Shown here piece after piece: positions 55,777 through 64,000 of a stretch of 64,000 nt of DNA. The DNA is from Emydura subglobosa (Eukaryota; Chordata; Testudines; Chelidae). The notes under the pieces are model-generated. The model did not search any database. It saw only the letters and a program-made list of their open reading frames with translations, and was not told the origin of the DNA. The position numbers and the translations under genes were made by a program. Within the stretch, counting starts at the first letter, position 1. Every line of letters begins with the position of its first letter. Where the stretch lies: contig ML679989.1 of NCBI GenBank assembly GCA_007922225.1, positions 20,935,534-20,999,533 on the forward strand, given 5' to 3'.

Positions 55777-58500
55777 CACCCCTCAATTCCGGGGTAACAC
55801 TCAGACCCTCTGAGGTTACCTACATGGCACTTCTACCTTGCTGGCATTATGTGAAGGCCAAGGTCCATTGACAAACGGCAGCCAGGGATATCAATGCAAA
55901 GTATTATTATAATAGCTTCTGTCAGCAGCCACTATAGCTAAGGCTGAAGTTCAGCTATCGGTCTATACCAGGCCTTTTTAGGATAAAACTCACTGAAAGC
56001 AAAGTGTGCTGTGCAAGTGCTAAATATCATTATCCCCTCTGTCTATAAAGAAGGGTTGGTCTTGCAACTCCCTGTATGGCCTTGGGCCAGTCACTCTGTC
56101 TCTTTCTACATATTGCCAGCCTCAAATAGCCAAAAATCATGAGTCAACCCCCCTCCCCCCAAAAAAATCATGAGGTCTTTTAAAAAAGAGTATATTTGTG
56201 TCTTTGGTCTGGTCTTGATGTTTTGAACTCCCTCTGCTCCTCCTCAGTGTGTGTGACAACAAGTCATTGCCCACTCTCCCAAATGTCCTGGGAGAGGTAA
56301 GTTTGGCACTTGCTACAGGAGCTCTCACCCCCACATCTGTCTGCTCCCTGCCCAGCAATTAATTCTCCACTCCACTCCCCCACCCATCAGTTCAACCCCT
56401 CCAACCCCACCCCCTTCTGTTAAGCCCCCTGCCATCTCAGCCCCCATCAATTCTGCACACCCTAGCCTCACCTCTGCTCCTCCTGGGTTCTTCACACCCC
56501 TCTCCCAGGCCTGGGTAGGGCTGCAGCAGGGTTCTCCCTCCCTGGATGAGGAGGGGCAGCTCCAGGCGTGCTTCATCCCCCACTGCCCCTGCCCAGGAAG
56601 GTACTGCAGGGGGTAAGGGAGCAGAGGAACCATCCTGTCCCCCCCAAGTTGCTCATGGGGGGCACTCAGAGCAACTGAGTTCCCCCTGTGAGAATGGCTT
56701 TGGTGGCTTAGGGGAAGGAGAGCGGGAAAGAGAGAACTTTCTTCCTGCCACAGCTCTGATTGGTTATTCTGCCCCAGGAGGTGGGCCACTGTGGCAGGCA
56801 GCCAATGAGAGGGCTCAAATTCACTAGCAGGCTAGAGCTTCTGGTACCATTGCCCAGGGCTCCAACCCAATCAAAATCACCTCACGAGAGTTGGCGAGGC
56901 TGGTTTCTGGGCCTCCATTCCTCACCCGCTGAGAGGGGATAATAATCCTATCCCTGCTGCCACCTCTGGTCTCTCTTGCCTACTTGGGTTATAAACTCTC
57001 CAGTGTGGGGACTGCCTCCTACTCCCAGACTGTGCAGAGCCTAGCGAAGTGGGGCCTTGAGGTACACCTATAGTGCAAAGAATGAATAACAATGCTCATC
57101 TACCCATCCTTAGATGGCCTGCATCACCCATGTTAGCAGCAGGTTGGCAACTATCGTCTGAGTTACTTGCTGTGGGGTTGGGACTCCTTGGACTGCAGAG
57201 CTTGCATATCAAAGGGGCAGCCTCATATCCCAGGGCACAGCATGCTCCCTCTGTGTACATCCACCTCTACTGGCCCAGGGAGTAAATTTGCAATCAGACA
57301 GCGGGTAGGACAGAGAGCAGTCATTATTCCAACAGTCCAGGTTTCACATAACTGAAGCCAGTGGATTTCTTTTCCTCATAGAGAACAAAACTCAAATTGT
57401 ATATTGCAGGTAATGTTCTCTTGCTGAAAGCTAAACCCCCTGCATTAAATCAGATCAATACACATATGCAGGGGGAGTCAAATCATCAGATATTTTTCTT
57501 TTGTTTTGTGGTGGGAAGAATAAATAACCACACACAAAATGTTTGAACAAGCCTGAGGGCACTTTATAAAGCAAATGGGCAGTGAGCAGGATTTCTGCAG
57601 TTCCTAACAATTCAGTTAGACCAGCAAGATAACGATGCAAGACATACATACAAGCTGCAGCAAGAATGCTTCTACTGCTGCTATTGTCTCATGTTACCTG
57701 GAATGTGCATGAACCTTGCAGTTGTTTTTTTTACTAGGACAGAGACATAATGAAAAGAATTAACTGCTACTGTACAGTGCATGTCAGTTCATAAACACAA
57801 AGGAAACCGAAAGATGCCCCTTCTATCCTCCATTTTCTAGCTCTGTTCCAGGCAGGTGCAGAGATTGGAGAATATTTAACATATAATGATTCATGGTGCA
57901 GGCAAGAAAAGATAACAGACACAAGGCCTCCATTGACGTGAAGTTCACTGGATAACAAGTGATAACTGAACACAGATTTAACTTGTTTGGGGATAAAGCA
58001 AAGCTGTACCTTCTTCAAGTATAAATCCCTCTGGAGCCATCATCATGCAGCCCTAAACGCATGAGCCTGCTGGTTTTGTAAGGGCACAAAGTGTGAAACA
58101 AAGTGTGTATCATTTTCAACATATTTAGGGCAAAATCGTAGTTTTGTTTTTACTCTTCAGTGTGTGTTGTTGGCCAGGAGATAGGGACCACTAGTCCCCA
58201 ACAAGGGGAGGGAAGGATCCTCATCTGAGGAGTAAGGAGATTGATCTCTTAGTCTCAAATTTATAGAGTAAAGGCAAAGAAATCCAATGCATGAAGGCCC
58301 TGCCCTGTCAATGCACTAGTGTAGTTGCACTTGTGCAAACCCCCAAAGTAGGCAAGCAAAGGTACAATAGCCTGTGACAGGCACCAATGCAGTTTACCCC
58401 AGCTTCCAGCAGCAGTCAGCTGCACCTGTGCCAATTACAGACTGTAGTGTTTTACCCTGTTTACACCTGGAGTTTGCTCTGGGGCACTTACCCCTAACCA
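55777..58500. other. Intergenic DNA, nothing supported
   Basis: No gene, LINE or LTR recognised. A C-rich stretch lies around 56150-56410. A gene-poor flank is the simplest reading. Confidence 0.4.
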
Positions 58501-59540
58501 GTCTGAAATCCTCATTGTAGACAAGGCCTAAAAACAACCTGGTTTTCAGAGGCATGTGGCAGCTGAGCTCCCTGCTCAGCTTCTTTGACAGTCAGGACCT
58601 CAGTTGCAGATCCTGTGGCCTGGCCCCTTTGCACCACTCAGGGAGTGGTAATAGCCGTTTTGTTCCTGAGTGCACCAATCAGTCTGGGGCTGTCGAAGAA
58701 GCTCTGATTACATTGTGATGAGTGAGGGGATTGTTGGAATTATGCCCTGCAGCACAGCCAGTCTCAGGGCTACCTAAAGAGTGCAGCTGGTCTATCGTAG
58801 ACCGCCTGACTGGCTACGCCGCCTGTCTGTTAGGAAAAGCCAGCAGACAAACTCTTGAGCCCAGCAGCAACAGCGGTTTGAGGGTTGCTCCGAGCACTTG
58901 CTCATGGTCGTGGTAGTGTCTGTGTCTGTGTCTGCTGGTTCCCAGCCTGGCTCTGGCCTTACTTTGCTCTGTCCATTGCCTCCGATTCCTGACTTTGGTT
59001 CTGGCATCTGGCTTCTGACTCCAGCTCTGATCCTGGTTCTTGCATTCCTGGCTACCAATTCCTGCTCTAACCACTAGACAACACTTCCCACGCCCCAGTC
59101 GCTGATAGGGATAAAGAGATGAATTAGATTAGCTAAAATAGAAAACTTGTTTCCAGGGTTACCAGACTGGTACATTTCAAGTGCACCACATTCAGGAAGA
59201 GAAATCGAGGCCTGTAGAACTGGCAGGAGCAGCAGCACACAAGCCAGAGAACAGGGACATCTGAGTGGAAATTCTGTTGCAGAAGGGAGGAGGCATGCCC
59301 CTGCTCCTTAGGGGCTGGGAGAGTGTTTTTGTGGGTGTTTTTTTTTTTTTCCAGTTTGCAGAGGCTGTGCTGGCAGAGAAGCAGAGCCCTGATAAGGGGA
59401 TGGAGCTTCTCTGATTAGGGGGCCTATGAAGGCAGCCAAGCAGCCAGCCAATAGCACAGGAGCCAGTGAACAGAGGACTCGGAGTGGGAGTCCTGCTGGA
59501 GAAGAAGGGAGGAGACATGCCACTGTTCCTCAGGCCTTGC
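58501..59540. other. Repeat-like intergenic DNA
   Basis: 'TTGTAGACAAGGCCTAA' near 58515 is a fragment of a common sauropsid DNA-transposon end. The segment 58880-59080 has GGTTCTGGC/CTGACT-type internal repetition in inverse orientation to that at 12220-12640. A poly(T) run of about 13 lies at 59339-59351. No coding feature. Confidence 0.35.
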
Positions 59541-60232
59541 CAGCACTACAGAGATACGTCGACCCGTGTTAGGTCGACTTCCAGCCAGGCATTACTTACT
59601 GTGGTGACTGATGTCCACACTCCCCTCCCCCCCCCACACACACCCAGGTCTGTGGTGTGCTTCCTCCCCAGGAGCAGTTCCGCCGACCTAAGAGGGGCCC
59701 TGTGGGGAGCTGACAGCCTGGACTCTCAGCTCCGCTGGCAGTTCCCTGCTGGGAGCCCGGTTGTCCCACAGGCTCCTGATGGGCTGCCTGCACCCACCCC
59801 CATTCCCTAAGAGGAGCCGGGGGAAGCTGCCCAGTGCTTCTCGCCACCTGGGAACAGGGTCCAGCTGCCCCAGTTTCTCACTCCCCCACCCACCTACTCC
59901 CCAGTAATTGACAAGGCTGCCCTGGCTCCTGGCAGGGAGCAAGCAGAGAAGCCGTCCGGGGCTTCTCCCATCTCTGTTCCCTGCTATTTCTCCCCTCCCT
60001 ACTCCCCATCAGGCACCAGGGAAGCCCAGTGTCTACACTGAGGCCTGGTCTACACTAGACTATTTTGCCAACCAAAGTCAGCTTTTTTCGACAAAACAGT
60101 AAACACTGCACACACCCCTTCCCCCCCAGTGACAAAACTGCCCTGTTTTTTTGACAAAATAAAACCACCGCGCTGAGAGGAGTAGAGCTTTTTTCACACA
60201 ACTTAAATTGAAAAAGCATCTGTGTAGATGCT

Positions 60233-60949
60233 GTGGTTGGTTATGTCGTGGTAAGCAGCCTCTGGAAGTGTCCCACAATGCCCATCCTGACCACTCTGGC
60301 CATCAATTTGAACTCCGCTGCTCTGCAGCCATCCACCTCTCCCCCTTTAAAGTCCACTTTGAATTCCACTTCCCTCTGGCTCGGCACGGAGAGCTCCCAT
60401 CTCATCTTCCCAGCTGACCACGGCGGCTCCACTCACCAAACACTCTCCACTTGGAGCACACCAGAGCTTCTGCATCGCATCGGCATTTGGGAAGAGTTGG
60501 CCATGCAGTCCCAAATCCGCTCCAGACTTCTACACGCCACAGTGGAGAAGGGCTTTGGGCAGGACACGCTGCAGTGCCGAATGAAAATCAAAGAGCTGCG
60601 GCAGGGCTACCAAAATGCCAGAGAGGCAAACAGTTGCTTTGATACACAGCCAAACACCTGCCATTCCTATAAGGAGCTGGAAGCCATCCTCAGTGGCGAC
60701 CCCACCTCTACCCCCAAGACACCCAAGGATATCTCTGTGGCCCCAGAGGCAGCAGACACTGGCCTGGACCCTGACAAAGAAGTTGTTGACAAGGAAGTGG
60801 AGTTGGGTGAGGAACCAGAGCCGGGCACCAGGTCTTTTGGTGACGTGGGGAATCAGGATCTCTTTGCAACCCCGGAGGGTTCCAACCAGTTCAAGCCCTG
60901 CAGCTCTGGTGTATGGGATGCAGGTGAGGGGAGCTCTGGTAAGAGTTGA
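60233..60949 (+). CDS. Harbinger Myb/SANT-like DNA-binding protein
   Basis: The helical DNA-binding segment reads STWSTPELLHRIGIWEELAM, then QIRSRLLHATVEKGFGQDT and QCRMKIKELRQGYQNAREAN, the trihelix/Myb-like pattern W...E...I..W......LR.......I......G....QCR.KIK.LR..Y...R. A spacer and a long acidic tail follow (about residues 150-238), rich in Asp/Glu and Pro. In Harbinger elements this partner protein binds the transposon ends and brings the transposase to the nucleus. The frame (238 residues) has no internal stop, but the first 60-70 residues are atypical for the family, so the true start may be further downstream or the N-terminus may be frameshifted. Whether it is expressed is unknown. 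Confidence 0.65.
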   Translation: MVGYVVVSSLWKCPTMPILTTLAINLNSAALQPSTSPPLKSTLNSTSLWLGTESSHLIFPADHGGSTHQTLSTWSTPELLHRIGIWEELAMQSQIRSRLLHATVEKGFGQDTLQCRMKIKELRQGYQNAREANSCFDTQPNTCHSYKELEAILSGDPTSTPKTPKDISVAPEAADTGLDPDKEVVDKEVELGEEPEPGTRSFGDVGNQDLFATPEGSNQFKPCSSGVWDAGEGSSGKS

Positions 60950-61782
60950 CGCTGCTTGTTTACAAGAGGCACTGATGTCCTTTGCTTTACTAAATAATAG
61001 AAGTAGTTCAAGGGATAGAAATGCACAAGAGTAGCTATGTCTCCATGTGCTTCCCATCTCTTGTGCTGCTAGGCAGCACAGCTAAGAAGCATGTTAATGC
61101 ACACTACAATTTCACAGGTATCCTCCAGTGAGATCTCTAGAAAATTTTCCTGGAGTTACTCAGCAGTCCTGTGCCTGTGATTCCTTGGTAGACTGGCTTT
61201 GTTTCTTCCCCTGTTGTAGGATACTTTCTTGCACCAATTGGCAATCACTTGTGCGGGGACCAAAGCGGTGCAAAGGTGAGCAGCATAGGAACCTGGTTTG
61301 AAGCTGCTTTCATAGAGGAGAGGCACCCTAGCAACCCTGTTTACTCAGGAGCAAGACATTGGCTTCTATGGACCCCGCCTCTGGAGAATGGTGGCACAAT
61401 TTGAAATTTTGTCCCTGTGTACTTGCATTTATGCCCCAAACAACCCCCCACCTAGAACCTCTTCCCCAGTATGATGGCCCACCCCCAGTCCCAGCAAAAC
61501 TCACTATGCACAGGCTGATCATGGAGCTGTGCTCTTCCCAGGGAACAGTGAGAAAGAGATGTCTTTAACAGTAATGCTTCTATAGTGTTAGGGCACCCAC
61601 AATAATGCTTCTGTTCATTGTTTCCTGTGCTTCTACAGATGTGATATTTACAGCAAAACCCCACACACCAGCGGAACACCTCTGGCTGATAAGGAAGTGA
61701 CCACGGAGAAGCAAAACGGAGATAATCCAAGAACAACTCCAGTCCTCTGAGGTGGCAAAAAGAGAAAGAAGGGCATGGAGAC

Positions 61783-62729
61783 TGTAGTGAGGAGGTGTGG
61801 CCTCCCTCCATGACTGACGGGGACCAACAGGCTGGGCCTGTGGGGGTGGAGCCAGAGACTGCCTGTCTGCCAAACCGGAAGCAAGGGGGTGGGACAGGAA
61901 GTACAAAAGAGAGGCCCAGGCACTCAGTTGGCGGCCAGCTCCTGGAGGGGAAGGATGTCCCTCCTGGCTCTTCCTGCGGCCTGGTACCCAGGCTAGCTGA
62001 CTGAGACTGGGTACCCAGGGAAGTGGACCAGGGCCAGCATCTGGGTGTCAGCAAAGGAGCAGCAGGAGACCTGGGGCCTAGTGGTACCCCCGGATCCACC
62101 CACCCCGTAGGACCCGGTAATCCCGAGGGGCAAAGACCTGGAGGAATTGCCTGATGCGGAGGACGTGTCCCTATTGGGGCCAGACCTGGAGGGGCTGCCC
62201 CTGGAATTGGAGAAGGACAATGGTGAGGCGCGAGCACTGACCAGGCCAGACCTGCAGGAACTGCCCCCCGCAGATGGACCCGAAGAGCTGCCTGACCTGC
62301 CACCCCCGACAAGAGCGAGGGGTTCTACAACCTGCCCCTGGGCACCTACCCTGACGAGGATGACTGGACGGCAGGATACCAGGTACCCGAGGGACAGGGG
62401 AAAGGTAGTAGCCCAGGGGAGGGGCCACATGCTCCAGGACCCGGGGAGCAGCATACCCTGCAGACCCTGTGGCCGACCCTTCGGCCACAGCTAGGGACCT
62501 GGGCTGGGATGCAGTGGAGTTGGGTGGTCCTGTGTCCCCCTCCCCCTTCCCTGACCACCCTGGTGGCCTTTAGACTGTTTGCTGCCCCAGCCGGGGGCCT
62601 TTTGAACTAGCTACAGCTCGGAGACTGTTACCCCAGCCCAGAGTTGGGTCTACCCCTGCCGAAGCAGGGTAGTGAGGAGGTGTGGCCTCCCTCCAAGACT
62701 GACGGGGAGGGATGGCCAACCATACTACA
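61783..62729 (+). mobile_element. GC-rich LTR family, copy C (inside Harbinger)
   Basis: Begins TGTAGTGAGG and ends CATACTACA, flanked by a perfect GAGAC duplication (61778-61782, 62730-62734). The left-end motif GAGGTGTGGCCTCCCTCCA recurs at 62670-62710. The TATA position reads GTACAAAAG (about 61901), a mutated box. Acidic frame from about 62135: DLEELPDAEDVSLLGPDLEG, PDLQELPPADGPEELPDL, then a frame change to SEGFYNLPLGTYPDED. The 3' module starts near 62492. 947 bp. Confidence 0.85.
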
Positions 62730-62734
62730 GAGAC

Positions 62735-63195
62735 AATCTGTGTACAAAAGTCAGAAAATTGATAGACAGAAAAGGAGGGAAAATCATGACCGGCTGCTAG
62801 CAGGTCATGAGCGCAAGATCTAGGCCATGGAAGAGCACACAGAGCTGTTAAAGATAATCGTGAGCCTGCAAACAGAATTCATGCATGTTCACCCCACCTC
62901 GCAGCCACTACAGAACTGCTTTGAATGCCCTCCACAAACTCCCCCCCCACATTCCTACCAAACTCCCAGCCCGGCTCATTACCCCTTACACTCCACACCT
63001 TCAGACAGCTACGACTGCAACAGCTGGACTTATACCAACCTATCATAGCTCACACTGCCCCTCAATGCTTTTTTACCCTCCAGCCCAGTGTTTTGTTTGT
63101 GTTGTAAACTGTTTTCATTTAATAAAGCTGTGAGAATCATAAGCACTCTTTATTTGTGTGTTGCACACAGTATTTTCACCTGTCACTGATACACA
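62735..63195. other. Harbinger interior between the two genes
   Basis: Spacer after LTR C. It has an AATAAA at about 63120 on the plus strand, suitably placed for the 3' end of a transcript from the Myb-like gene. Confidence 0.4.
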
Positions 63196-63246
63196 GCTCA
63201 AACTGGATAGCAGTCATAGCATGGCATAGCGCTGTACACAAACACC

Positions 63247-64000
63247 TTATTGGTTCTCATTCTCAAAATGGGTCCTCCATGCCGCCCTGATCCGAATGGC
63301 CCCCTGTTGTGCCTCTCTAATACTCCTAGCATCTGGCAGTTCATATTCAGATGCAAGGCAATCTGCCTCACCAGTCCACTCAAGGGCAAACTTTTCACCT
63401 TTAGCTTCATATAAATTATGGAGCACACAACAGGTGGTAATAACCATGGGAATATTGTCCTCATTTAGGTCTAGCCTGCCATAAAAGCATCTCCAGCGAG
63501 CCTTTACTCTGCCAAATGCACACTCAATGGTCATTCAGCACTTGCTCAGCTAGTTATTGAAGCACTTCTTGCTGCTATACAGGTTGCCCATATAAGGCTT
63601 CATGAGCCATGGCATTAAAGGGTAGGCTGGGTCTTGCAGGGTCACTATGGTATCTCAACATCCCCCTTTGGAATCTTTTGGTCTCGAAAGAAACTCCCTG
63701 CCTGCATCTTCCTGTACAGGCCAGTGCTCCTGAAGATGCATGCGTCATGCACCTTTCCTGACCAACCCGCCTTGATGTCAGTGAAACACCCACGGTGATC
63801 CACAAGTGCCTGCAGTATCATAGAGAAATATCCCTTTCTATTGATGTACTTGGTCACAAGATAGTCCGGGGCCAAAATTGGGGTATGTGTGCCATCTATC
63901 GCCCTGCCAGTTAGGGAATCCCATCGCTGAGAAGCCATCCACTACTTCATGAACATTTCTCAGTGTCTCAGTCCTTCGTAGCAGAATGCGGTTAATGGCC
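63247..64000 (-). pseudogene. Harbinger transposase (HARBI1-like DDE), broken, partial
   Basis: The minus-strand frames give RAIDGTHTPILAPDYLVTKY (first catalytic Asp), YINRKGYFSMILQALVDHRG, SGKVHDACIFRSTGLY (second Asp region) and MTIECAFGRVKARWRCFYGR (acidic third residue), ending at 63247. This is the DDE_Tnp_4 nuclease found in PIF/Harbinger transposases and in the domesticated HARBI1. Between 63645 and 63534 there is a frameshift and two stop codons, so it is inactive. The N-terminal part lies beyond the window edge. Confidence 0.85.

Larger units (their letters stand above)
59541..64000. mobile_element. Harbinger-type DNA transposon with two genes, right end outside the window
   Basis: A plus-strand Myb/SANT-like gene (60233-60949) and a minus-strand DDE transposase (63247-64000) converge, the usual two-gene layout of Harbinger/PIF elements. 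GC-rich LTR C is inserted between them. The sequence around 60040-60060 (GAGGCCTGGTCTACACTAGA) resembles the ends of turtle DNA transposons. The left boundary is uncertain and the right terminus lies beyond 64000, so TIRs and TSD cannot be shown. Confidence 0.65.

Noticed and set aside
61452..62312. 286-residue minus-strand frame
   Set aside because: Antisense of LTR copy C and Harbinger spacer DNA. It is Pro/Ser/Gly-rich from GC composition and crosses the insertion boundary at 61783.

Overview
The window is vertebrate nuclear DNA, most likely from a turtle. Crocodilian or another archosauromorph cannot be excluded. The reasons are a multi-exon gene with GT-AG introns, abundant CR1 LINEs, DIRS-type tyrosine-recombinase retrotransposons, a two-gene Harbinger transposon, several endogenous retrovirus (ERV) copies and hAT-type MITEs. 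I see no bacterial operon, CRISPR array, or tRNA or rRNA gene.

Region 1 (about 1-19,000): the 3' part of one plus-strand protein-coding gene. Eight exons (805-18,652) join in phase, without internal stops, into 221 residues of a soluble-looking protein ending in an acidic DYDDIL tail. I do not recognise the family; its 5' exons lie upstream of the window. The introns hold minus-strand CR1 fragments, an LTR inserted inside a CR1, a 182-bp hAT MITE with a perfect 8-bp target-site duplication (TSD), and an LTR-like block.

Region 2 (about 19,000-31,600): the probable 3' UTR and sparse intergenic DNA with one long CR1 3' end (29,651-30,762, minus).

Region 3 (about 31,600-55,800): a pile-up of nested retroelements. 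A DIRS-like element is bounded by 43-nt inverted repeats (36,110-36,152 and 48,717-48,759). It is interrupted by a 9.4-kb minus-strand ERV (36,899-46,289) with two LTRs, a tRNA-Asn-like primer site, decayed gag, protease, reverse transcriptase and env, and no visible RNase H or integrase. The DIRS recombinase gene is also split by a 563-bp solo LTR with a 5-bp TSD. Next to it lies a second, related and more damaged ERV (about 48,990-55,776), into which a 2.2-kb CR1 is inserted.

Region 4 (about 55,800-64,000): low-information intergenic DNA, then a Harbinger transposon with a plus-strand Myb/SANT-like gene and a decayed minus-strand transposase that runs off the window end.

The most interesting item is a GC-rich LTR family. 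Three copies (38,385-39,493; 54,164-55,046; 61,783-62,729) begin TGTAG, end ACA and sit between 5-bp TSDs (two perfect, one 4/5). They carry a TATA-like box and a shared acidic DLEEL-repeat reading frame. A fourth locus (about 43,440-43,990) shares only their 3' module. They landed in an ERV env, an ERV leader and the Harbinger element.
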